Shown here piece by piece: positions 51,744 to 61,000 of a stretch of DNA of 64,000 bases. This stretch comes from Nitrospirota bacterium (GTDB taxonomy: Bacteria; Nitrospirota; Thermodesulfovibrionia; SZUA-242). Position 1 is the first letter of the stretch. Every line of letters starts with the position of its first letter. The position numbers and the translations under genes were made by a program. Below the pieces are notes generated by a model, which had not been told where the DNA came from, did no database searches, and saw only the letters and a list, made by a program, of their open reading frames with translations. The stretch covers positions 1 to 64,000 of the forward strand of contig JALUUO010000068.1 in assembly GCA_027021335.1 (NCBI GenBank). Direction: 5' to 3'.

Positions 51744-53024
51744 CTAAAAGTTCCGGGGGTCGGCGATTTTACCCTCGACAGCTGTGGCTGCGGCTGTAGC
51801 CGGGCTCATAAGGTGCACCATGCCGCCCGAACCCATGCGGCCGTTGAAATTCCGGTTGGTTGTCGATGCGCATACCTCACCCGGGGCCAAAACACCATTG
51901 CTCATACCTAAGCATGCTCCACAAGTAGGGTTTGTTACACAAAAACCGGCATCCATGAATACTTTGATTATGCCCTCGTCATCAGCGTCACGAAAGACCT
52001 TGGGTGTGGCAGGAGATACGATACCACGCACTGTGGAAGCGATTTTTCTGCCTTTAAGTATACCGGCAGCAGCTCTTAAGTCTTCCAGGCGGCCGTTGGT
52101 GCAGGAGCCTATGTAAACCTGGTCAACAGGTGTTCCCGCCATCTCCGAGACCCCTTTAACCTGGTCCGGCTTGTACCCAAAGGTCACAAGAGGCTCTAAC
52201 TGCGAAACATCAATCTCGATCACCTGATCGTAGCTGCACCCATCATCCGAACACCAGCGTCTGAAGTCTTCAAGTGCAGCCTTCTTATCTGCGTAGTCGC
52301 TTGAGATAAAAGGCCACAGGTAGTCCACGGTAGTAGCGTCGGGCATGCACATGCCGGAAGTGCCTCCTGCCTCGATAGCCATATTGCAGAGCGTCATGCG
52401 GCTCTCCATGGTCATCGAGTCGACCACCGGCCCGCCGAACTCTATCACCTTGTCAGTGGCGCCGTTAACCGTCAGAGTCTGCACAATCTTTAATATCACA
52501 TCTTTTGCATAAATCCGGCGCGGCACAGTGCCGGTAATGTTTAGACGAATTGTTTTTGGCTCTTTGAAAGCGCAGACACCTTTTAATATGCCTACCTCAA
52601 GGTCTGTTGTGCCCACACCAGCGGCAAATGCGCCAAACGCCCCGTGTGTACATGTGTGAGAGTCGCCCATAATTACCGTGTAGCCGGGCCGGATAAAGCC
52701 TTTTTCCGGAAACAGCGCGTGGCATACCCCGTTTCTGCCCACGTCAAAAAAATCCTGAATTTTATGTCTGCGCGCCCAGTCGCGAAGTATCTTTGCCTGT
52801 TCTGCTGTTTTTGTATCCTTAGCAGGGGTTACATGGTCGATTACCACCTTTATCTTGCCGGGATCGAATATACTGTCCATACCCCGCCCGATCAGATCGT
52901 TAATAGCGACAGGCGTGGTGATCTCATGACACATAACCACATCTATATCCAGAACCTTTGTTCCGGCAAAAGGCTCTTCTCTTAGGTGGGTCCGGAATAT
53001 TTTTTCAGCAAGTGTCTCTGGCAT
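51744..53024 (-). CDS. leuC: 3-isopropylmalate dehydratase large subunit / homoaconitase-family protein
   Basis: VMGDSHTCTHGAFGAFAAGVGTTDLE; YIGSCTNGRLEDL; CVTNPTCGACLGMSNGVLAPGEVCASTTNRNFNGRMG. Confidence 0.85.
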   Translation of the reverse strand: MPETLAEKIFRTHLREEPFAGTKVLDIDVVMCHEITTPVAINDLIGRGMDSIFDPGKIKVVIDHVTPAKDTKTAEQAKILRDWARRHKIQDFFDVGRNGVCHALFPEKGFIRPGYTVIMGDSHTCTHGAFGAFAAGVGTTDLEVGILKGVCAFKEPKTIRLNITGTVPRRIYAKDVILKIVQTLTVNGATDKVIEFGGPVVDSMTMESRMTLCNMAIEAGGTSGMCMPDATTVDYLWPFISSDYADKKAALEDFRRWCSDDGCSYDQVIEIDVSQLEPLVTFGYKPDQVKGVSEMAGTPVDQVYIGSCTNGRLEDLRAAAGILKGRKIASTVRGIVSPATPKVFRDADDEGIIKVFMDAGFCVTNPTCGACLGMSNGVLAPGEVCASTTNRNFNGRMGSGGMVHLMSPATAAATAVEGKIADPRNF

Positions 53025-53244
53025 AAAATTATGAAAACAGCTTTAGAATTTTTATTAAAGTAAAATTAAAGTATAGTCAGAGCAATTATGATTGTCAATA
53101 ATATCATAAAGATAACAGCAAAGTTAAGACACTCCAACGGTTATGTGATAGAATTTTGTTAGAAACATGGTTCAGGTGTTCTGATCAAACAAGAAAACAG
53201 CTTTATTTAATAAGGTTCAAGATACACCAGGAGAACTGACAATT

Positions 53245-54801
53245 ATGCCAAGACTTGATGTGAGGGTAAAGACGGAATTACCTGCAAAAGCGATCTGCAA
53301 TAAAAAAACTTCAAGCGTGATAATATCAGAGTTTAGTTTAAGCGGAGCTTTAGTAAATGGTTTGAATAGTAAGCATACAGGAATTATTACTATCAAACCT
53401 GAGTTTGGTGCTAATAAAAATATAGCTTTAACAGGAGAGATTATCAGGAAAAATAATGGCACAACAATTATTGAGTTTTACCACCCGGATAGATACGCCG
53501 GAGTAAGAGCCTGGCAATACATAAAACAACATCTTTCTCTTACGGAAGAGTGCCCTTATTGCAATAATAAAAATAGTCTTGGAGCAGATCATTGTGGAAG
53601 CTGTGGTTGGCTGCTTGATTTTAATGATATAGATTATCTGGATAAACATAATAGAGAGATTTTTGTACCAAAAATTCTTAGGCGTGCTTGCAGCCTTGAT
53701 CCGGACCAGATGCATACAGTTATAAACTTCATGGATACTGAACTGCGTAAAAAAAGGATGGAATTACCTGGTATAACTTGCCCTTACGGCATAGAGCACG
53801 AACTGCGCGGCAGCTATTGTTTTGAATCTATCCTAGGACATCATCCAAAGATGATAGCTATTTTGAAACTCATTGCCCAGGTTGCAGACACTGCTGCTAC
53901 CGTGCTGATTTACGGGGAAAGCGGCACCGGCAAAGAGCTTATTGCGCGAGCGCTGCATTACAACAGCAGGCGCAAAAACGCCATTTTTGCCACCATTAAC
54001 TGTGGTGCTCTGCCGGAAAACTTACTGGATACCGAGCTTTTCGGCCATGTCCGGGGTGCTTTTACAGGCGCTATCAAAGATAAAGCCGGATGGTTTGAAC
54101 ACGCTGATAAAGGCACTATTTTTCTTGACGAAATAAGTGAAATGCCTGCAGCGTTACAGGTTAAACTTCTTAGAATTCTGCAAACAGGGGAGTACAGCCG
54201 TGTGGGCAGCACGAAAATCAACCGCTGTGATGTACGTATTCTGGCAGCTACAAACAGGAATCTGAAAAACCTTGTAAGGGAAGGAACCTTTAGAGAAGAT
54301 TTGTACTATAGATTAAATGTGCTTGATATTGAACTTCCACCTCTTAGAGAAAGAAAGTGTGATATCCCGTTGTTAATACAACATCTGCTTAAAATTTTCA
54401 GCGCTAAGTATGCTAAGCCTCACCTGCGTCTTACCAAAGATGCAGAAGCACTGATTTTGGCTTATGACTTTCCTGGAAATATTCGTGAATTAGAAAATAT
54501 AATTCAAAGAGCCGTACTTCTGGCGGAGAGCAGTATTATTGAAACGCGTCATCTTCCGGCAGATATCCGTGATAAGAGTGTAACTTCTTTGCAGAAAGAA
54601 AATAAATTATCATCTTTCAAATTGGCCAAACAGCAGGCGGTAGAACAATTCGAGCGCAAATATATTAGTGACTGCCTGAAAACCACCAGTGGAAACATCA
54701 GCCGCGCCGCCTTTGCCGCCGGAATCAACGTGAAGAATTTTTATGAGAAGATGACTAAGTACGGCATTGATCCGCATTCCTTCAAGAATTTTTCAAAATA
54801 A
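53245..54801 (+). CDS. Sigma-54-dependent transcriptional activator with PilZ-like N-terminus and zinc ribbon
   Basis: RLDVR...EFSLSGALV (RxxxR / E-x-S-x-x-G PilZ-like); CPYCNNKNSLGADHCGSCG; GESGTGKELIARALH Walker A; GAFTGAIKDKAGWFEHADKGTIFLDE; Fis-type HTH at C-terminus (TTSGNISRAAFAAGINVKNFYEKM). Confidence 0.92.
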   Translation: MPRLDVRVKTELPAKAICNKKTSSVIISEFSLSGALVNGLNSKHTGIITIKPEFGANKNIALTGEIIRKNNGTTIIEFYHPDRYAGVRAWQYIKQHLSLTEECPYCNNKNSLGADHCGSCGWLLDFNDIDYLDKHNREIFVPKILRRACSLDPDQMHTVINFMDTELRKKRMELPGITCPYGIEHELRGSYCFESILGHHPKMIAILKLIAQVADTAATVLIYGESGTGKELIARALHYNSRRKNAIFATINCGALPENLLDTELFGHVRGAFTGAIKDKAGWFEHADKGTIFLDEISEMPAALQVKLLRILQTGEYSRVGSTKINRCDVRILAATNRNLKNLVREGTFREDLYYRLNVLDIELPPLRERKCDIPLLIQHLLKIFSAKYAKPHLRLTKDAEALILAYDFPGNIRELENIIQRAVLLAESSIIETRHLPADIRDKSVTSLQKENKLSSFKLAKQQAVEQFERKYISDCLKTTSGNISRAAFAAGINVKNFYEKMTKYGIDPHSFKNFSK

Positions 54802-54806
54802 CACCA

Positions 54807-54849
54807 CAATAAACCAGGGTGCTTTTGCCAAAACCCTGGTAAAAACACC
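54807..54849 (+). repeat. Repeated 43-bp element, copy 1; contains dyad GGTGCTTTTGCCA-N6-TGGTAAAAACACC (54818-54849)
   Basis: 41/43 identical to 63171-63213; half-sites are near reverse complements (11/13). Confidence 0.85.
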
Positions 54850-54917
54850 TAACTTTTAGTCGGGGTTATCGCGTCCTGTAAAATATCGAAGCTGGCTTTT
54901 TCTTTTGCTCTAACTCA

Positions 54918-54933
54918 TGGCATAAAGATTGCT
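54918..54933 (+). promoter_or_regulatory. Sigma-54 -24/-12 promoter
   Basis: TGGCATAAAGATTGCT matches TGGCAYRNNNNTTGCW exactly. Confidence 0.85.
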
Positions 54934-54976
54934 TATTCAATAACACACAAAGCAACGAAGAAAACAAGGCCATGTC

Positions 54977-55198
54977 ATGAACAAACACTGCGTATTGGTA
55001 TGCGGACCTAGTGTCGCTAATGAAAAGAAACTGGTTGTTGGAGTTCAAAAAAGTACGATGATACTAAAAAACAAAAACAGCAGCCAGATTGAATCGATAA
55101 TAAAGCAGTCGCTCTCATTCACTAGTGGTAGCAGAATAACATTGCCACAAGTAAAAACACCTAACCACAAACCAAGTTTCAGGAGAAGATTACTATGA
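54977..55198 (+). CDS. Small hypothetical protein (73 aa), possibly translationally coupled to the subtilase
   Basis: Starts just after the sigma-54 promoter; ATGA overlap with the next gene; composition unremarkable. Confidence 0.4.
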   Translation: MNKHCVLVCGPSVANEKKLVVGVQKSTMILKNKNSSQIESIIKQSLSFTSGSRITLPQVKTPNHKPSFRRRLL

Positions 55199-57918
55199 AA
55201 AACTTTCCGTTAGAACTCAGACATGGTTCAGGTACCATGATGATGCTTGATCAAACTCGTCTATTGCTTTTCTTTAAAGAAATACAAGAACGTAAGAAGG
55301 TTGAAACTCTTATAAAAAAAATTGGCTTTGTTCTTGAGGATGAGAATGATACAAAGCAGGAAAACGTGTCACGCTCACTCGAGGTTATTAACCATACAGA
55401 TAAACGCTTTTGGATTCGGTCACAACATGGGGACCCCATAGATCAGAAGCGTTTGAGCATGATCGAAAATAAACTTGAATCAACCATAGATTTGATTGCT
55501 CCAGTTTACCGACTAATGAGTACTAAAGAACGCGGGGGTCTTCTGTGTCCATTGCCAAATGTATTGTTAATTAAGACAACCACACAACTTGATAAAAAAG
55601 CAGAAAAAGATCTATCTAATATGTTTGGACAGTACGGTCTGAAAGAAGTCCTGGCAAAATCCAAATACCTAGGCGACTACCGTTACTGTATTATCAACAA
55701 TATCAAAAAGCAGCAGAATGCCTATCAGCTTAAGGAAGTTCTACTTAAAAAGGAGAAAGAGTTCATACGCGAAGCACGTTTTGAGAACATGCCAATGCTG
55801 GTTCCCATCGCTGTTGTGCCAAACGACACCCTATTCCCACAACAATGGAATATGACACAAATTCAAGCGGGAGGGCCAGGAACTACCGGTTGGGACATTT
55901 CTACGGGGGTTGCTACCGTAGTGGTATGCGTGTTAGATGAAGGCTGTGATTTAACTCATCCGGATTTACAGTTTTCAGGGCCGGGCATAAACCTAGGTAC
56001 AATGATGCCGGATGGATCGCCAACAGGTCCTCATGGTACGGCTTGTGCCGGCATCGTGGCAGGTAGATACAATAACGAGATTGGCGTGGCGGGAGTAGCT
56101 GGAAATTGCCAAATCATGCCCCTTGCATTTCAAAACTGGACAGAAACAGAAGTAGCAGCAGGTATCAACTATGCCGCAGATAATGGGGCTCAAGTTATAA
56201 GTATGAGTTTTGGCTCGAATAGTTGGGACCACGCAATAATTGATCCTGCTATTCAGCATGCGTTCAATACGAATGTGGTAATGTGTGTGGCAACACACAA
56301 TTATAACAGCAGCGTAACCTATCCGGCTACTAATCCTTTGGTCATGGCTTGTGGAGCTTCCGACCAAGTGGATAATCGTAAATCACCAACCAGCCCGGAT
56401 GGTGAATGTTGGGGATCAGATTTCGGACCTGAGATGTCTGTGGTTGCTCCAGGCGTTCTCTGTTATAGCACCGACATTCAAGGCAATGGTGGTTACAACG
56501 ACAACAACGGAGGACCAAAAAACAACTGGGCTTGTGTAAATTATCCAGTCTGTGGAGATACTGCCGGTGATTATATTTTCATCTTCGATGGAACTTCAGC
56601 GGCGACACCCCACGTAGCAGGTTTAGCTGCTTTACTTCTGAGTCAATACCCGACACTGACAAATGTTCAGGTTCGCAACATCATCGAACGAACTGCGGAA
56701 AAGGTAGGTACCATAGCTTATGCCGAAACCCCAGGCTATCCCAACGGCACGTGGAATCAGGATATGGGCTATGGTCGTATCAATGTGTTACAGGCATTGG
56801 ATTTCGCTGATGTAATGATCAAGGACTGGTCAGGTGATACTGGTATTGAACCCTCAACTCCACCGAGCGGTAATTTTTGGACATTCTCTGATATTGTTGT
56901 TCGCATCACAGACGATAACGTTTTTGTTCCAGACGACCCCAGTAAATCTAGAAATGTTGAACGTGGGCAGACGAACTACCTGTATATCCGTGTAACAAAT
57001 AATGGTCAAAGAGAAGCCCGCAACGTAGTTGTCAATGCCCGTATCACACCCTACGTAGGCTTACAATTTGTCTATCCAGCTGACTGGACAACAATAGATG
57101 CTACTCACGTCAGCCCGATACCTGTAAGCGCTACTTTCGCGTCAATACCATCGGGCGGTTCCGTCATTGCTAAATTTACTATTTCATCAGCACAAGTGGA
57201 AGACTTGTGGGGGTGGATCAGCGGCATGCACTGGCACCCATGCCTGTTGGCGGAAGTAAATGCCGACAATGATTATGCTTTCGCTACTGCAAACATGACA
57301 GGGGGTAATCTTACCTTAAGTCGGAATAACTTAGCTCAGCGCAACTTATCGGTAATTGATGTTTTGGCAGACGCAACTGCATCTTTTCCCTTCCTTGCAG
57401 GCAACTTACATAATGCCCAGCGTTTCATGGAAATAATAGTAAATAGAAGTCAGCTTCCTAAAGATATGCGACTCCTACTTTCGATTGACGAAGACGGAAA
57501 GGCATTCCCCCTTATTGATTTGACACCACCTGCCTTTACCACTAAAGACAGTTGTCATACCGGAACTGTTTTTTTGGAACGAACAAGGATTGAAACCACA
57601 TTGGGTTGTTGCCGAGGTGTGCTGACTTTAGAAAAAGGATCACGATTTGATTGCCTGCCGCCAACTAAAATTAGAATGTTGGAAATTATTAAAGGAGGAA
57701 TAGTCATCCTTCAGGATGATAAACGATTTGTAGAGATTAGAGAAGACATCGCAATCATTCGCATGGAAAAACAACCTGATCAGCTTGTTCCTTTAGCTTT
57801 ACAAACATCAATTCCTGCCAACGCTCAAAAAGGACAACAATTTATGATTAGTGTAGCGCAGCGAAATGAGAAGGAAGAAATAGTCGGTGGTGCATCCGTC
57901 ATTTACTTTATACGGTGA
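55195..57918 (+). CDS. S8-family subtilisin-like serine protease, 907 aa
   Basis: NDTLFPQQWNMTQIQA; Asp region VVVCVLDEGCDLTHPDL; His region GPHGTACAGIVAG; Ser region FDGTSAATPHVAGLAALLLSQYP; CARDB-like C-terminal segment. Confidence 0.93.
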   Translation: MKNFPLELRHGSGTMMMLDQTRLLLFFKEIQERKKVETLIKKIGFVLEDENDTKQENVSRSLEVINHTDKRFWIRSQHGDPIDQKRLSMIENKLESTIDLIAPVYRLMSTKERGGLLCPLPNVLLIKTTTQLDKKAEKDLSNMFGQYGLKEVLAKSKYLGDYRYCIINNIKKQQNAYQLKEVLLKKEKEFIREARFENMPMLVPIAVVPNDTLFPQQWNMTQIQAGGPGTTGWDISTGVATVVVCVLDEGCDLTHPDLQFSGPGINLGTMMPDGSPTGPHGTACAGIVAGRYNNEIGVAGVAGNCQIMPLAFQNWTETEVAAGINYAADNGAQVISMSFGSNSWDHAIIDPAIQHAFNTNVVMCVATHNYNSSVTYPATNPLVMACGASDQVDNRKSPTSPDGECWGSDFGPEMSVVAPGVLCYSTDIQGNGGYNDNNGGPKNNWACVNYPVCGDTAGDYIFIFDGTSAATPHVAGLAALLLSQYPTLTNVQVRNIIERTAEKVGTIAYAETPGYPNGTWNQDMGYGRINVLQALDFADVMIKDWSGDTGIEPSTPPSGNFWTFSDIVVRITDDNVFVPDDPSKSRNVERGQTNYLYIRVTNNGQREARNVVVNARITPYVGLQFVYPADWTTIDATHVSPIPVSATFASIPSGGSVIAKFTISSAQVEDLWGWISGMHWHPCLLAEVNADNDYAFATANMTGGNLTLSRNNLAQRNLSVIDVLADATASFPFLAGNLHNAQRFMEIIVNRSQLPKDMRLLLSIDEDGKAFPLIDLTPPAFTTKDSCHTGTVFLERTRIETTLGCCRGVLTLEKGSRFDCLPPTKIRMLEIIKGGIVILQDDKRFVEIREDIAIIRMEKQPDQLVPLALQTSIPANAQKGQQFMISVAQRNEKEEIVGGASVIYFIR

Positions 57919-58062
57919 TCTTCTAAAAACCCGCACATAACGCTTTGCGTTAGCTGTAACTTCAGGAAAAAATATTACCTACTTGGAGGAAAGAATTAAT
58001 TGCCGAACAGCTCTTAATTCGTAACTCTTAATTCCTAAGCTCACAAAAAAGGAGGGTTTACT

Positions 58063-61000
58063 ATGAAAAAAGAAATCGAGGACATTGAGATCAGTCTCGG
58101 CGAACCGAAGGTCAACTCCAACAGGAAGGCGGGGACAAAAGACGTCAACATCCCGATGGAGATAGAATCGCTAGAGCCCGGCACAAAAGTGGAGGTGCGC
58201 TACAGGGTAAATAGTGGGGAGGTACAAACAGTCACCGCTCGACTGGTCAAAAAAGCGGAAAAGCACAGCCGTTTCACGGCAAAATTGCCAGGTTTGAATG
58301 TCGGTGATATTGTCGAGTACTCGGCAATGCCAGTACGGCACGAACATGAATTGCCGACGGGTGAGGAGTTTTCCAACTTCGAAGCCTTTCGAATTACCGA
58401 GAAAGGATTCGAGCGCCTTGCTGCCTCGGAACTGGAAAGCGGCCTCCTGGCCAGAAGGCCACCGACGAACAGATATACTTTTCAACAACGTCTGAAGCCG
58501 GTACAGCTCATTTTCCAGCCTACGAGCAAGGATGAACCGCCAGTCGAAGAAAACGATTCCATCGAACTCGAACTCGGCGTCGAGGCGTTTTCCGACTTTG
58601 TGAAAGAGCGCCAGCTCGCAGTGACGCAGGTACACAAAAGTCTCACACAGATCAAGACGGACCTGACAAAGTTTTTTCCAACGGTCAGGGAGCTTTTCCC
58701 AGAAACCATCACGGGTGAGATCCTGAAGCCAGACGGAACCCCGGCTGAAAGAGTATCGGTCGAAGCGCAAGAGCCCGAATACACATCCAGCGAAAACGTC
58801 GCCAATATCGCCTGGCCAACGCCAAAAGCCATCACCGACGAACGCGGCGTTTTCACTCTGCAAATGCCACGAGTGCCGATTTCCGCAAAGGGACTTACAT
58901 TTCGCGTTCGCGGACGCAGCAATTCTACTAGTATCGTTTTGGAAAGAAGTGACTTTTTCGGGACGGGTGGACGACTGGGGCTTTTGATCCTTGACAGGGA
59001 GCTGGCTCCGATGCCGACAAGCATCGTTTCTCAGCTCAAAGATATTGTGCCCTCTGGAGCAGAAGACTCAGAAGATAATCCGGAGGACTTTGCGGAACAA
59101 ACGCCACCGATGATCCTCGGCGATGAGACAGATTGCGCGCAGGTCTTTCATTCGAACAGCGGTGTTATCGACAGGCATCGTTACTCAATTATGTTCCGAC
59201 TCGTTGATCCGCTTATCAGCCAGGCGCAGCCGACTGTCCGCTTTCCGATCCAATCAGATGAACTCAAGTTTATGTCTCTCTCGTTAACGACGCAGCGCAA
59301 CAGTCCGGCATTCGAGCGTGCGATCAACCGAGCGTTGCTTGCAAACGGTAAGTTGCGCTACGTTGATCGGGTTCCGGTGTCGCGTCCCATTGATGTTACG
59401 GACTTTTTCACCAACATTGCTGAAAATCCAGACGAAGTCCCGAAGGCAGCAAGCCTCGGACTTGGCTATGTCGTCAAAATGCACACCACGTGGGCACCAA
59501 AAGGCTTGTCGCTGGGCGATATGCTCTACGCATTGCCGCTGGCGCCAGGCGAAGAGCAGCGCGTCGCCATATTCGAACAGGAGCAACAACTGGCAGTGCG
59601 GGAATCGGAGCGTCTCGGTATTGCCGACGAGCAGATTCTGAGTGAAGTCCGCGATTCCTCGACCGAAGCCGTTTTTCAGTCGGCATTGCGTGAAGCGGCA
59701 AGCGGCGGCAGCAGCTTCCACACGGAAGCCGGCTCGCGGGGTGTTGGGATTGCTGGCGGTATCGGCGGATTTATTGGCGGGCTGTTATTTAGCGCTGGGG
59801 CTGCTGCCAGTTACGGCGGTTCGTCATCCAGCGGCAGCTCAAATAGCTGGCAGAAGGGGAGTCGGGATTTTGTTTCTTCTGCAACACAAGATTTTCATTC
59901 TATATTATCACGCGTCGCCAGGACGCGCCGTCAGGTGAACCGCTCCAGCGTCCGCCTTGCAACCGCCAGCGACCGCGAAGAGATCACGACGAAGCTCATC
60001 GCCAACCACAACCACAACCACGCACTAACTATGCAGTACTGGGAGGTGTTGCGGCACTTTTCGGTGAACACGAAGGTCGATGACGTGCAACTCGTCTGCT
60101 TCGTCCCGCTCGATATTGTTCAGTTCCTGCCAAATGGGCAGCCGTTGACGCTGCCGAGTGTTGAAATCACCAGAGATTTTTTGCTTCATCGCTATCAAAT
60201 GTTGATTCTGTACAACGATGCGCTTGCGCACCGCCTGCGCAGAAAGCGGAAATATTTTCACGGACTCAAGCTCTTGCGGGACTTCACTGCCAACCCGGCC
60301 ATGGGTATCGAAACCTCAAGCGGTTTAGCGGAGGATATTGTTGAAATTTTGGTCGAAGGTACTTTCATGCCATTCGAAGAGGTCTTTATCTCCATGTACA
60401 GCGATACTGGCAGACGCCTTGGAACCACCAGGTTAAGCCCCGTTGGTTCTGTAGAAGACGTTCCAACTGGCGATGACGGATTTGTTTCCTCGGAGGAATT
60501 ACTCCAGTATCTTAACAACCGTCGTCTCAACGAGGGAGGGTCGACGCATGAACGTACAGGCGCAATTAGATTGCCGCGGCACATCTCCCGCAGTAATGTT
60601 ACGCGTTTTGAGCTGACACGTCGTTTTCAATCCTTTACCTACCGTTTGAAGCCGCAGCCGCTCCCTGGTTTGTTAGGCAGTCTTGGTGACAGCATCATCG
60701 GCAACATAAATGACATTCTGAATTCCCAAAACCGTACCGTGACACTGAGTCCGACTAATATTGAAAGGGAAATCGGTGGGCCGATGGTGACTACAATAAA
60801 AGCCGACATTAAGAATGAAGGCGGCACATCTCTCATCACGTTCGTTGATGACCGAACATCAGAGCGGATGGGAACCCGTCTCTTGATCCCATCGCGTGAC
60901 ATTCCACCAGCGTTAAGCGAGGCTGATATTTTACATATTGAATCGGCATTCCAGCATATTGTCAGCAATACGGTGTCTTATTCGAAAACGATCTGGCAGT

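Noticed and set aside
50215-53024. Possible nicotinate-fermentation locus (LeuC-like dimethylmalate dehydratase next to a nicotinate enzyme)
   Set aside because: The neighbour is a salvage phosphoribosyltransferase and no hydroxylase or other pathway genes are present; adjacency alone is weak.
54814-54839. CCAGGGT...ACCCTGG hairpin as a simple terminator for the activator gene
   Set aside because: No U-tract follows, and the element is duplicated at 63.2 kb in the same position relative to a sigma-54 promoter.
58171-58863. 230-aa minus-strand ORF opposite the 1328-aa gene
   Set aside because: Antisense to a much longer ORF with good RBS; similar shadows recur along this GC-richer stretch.
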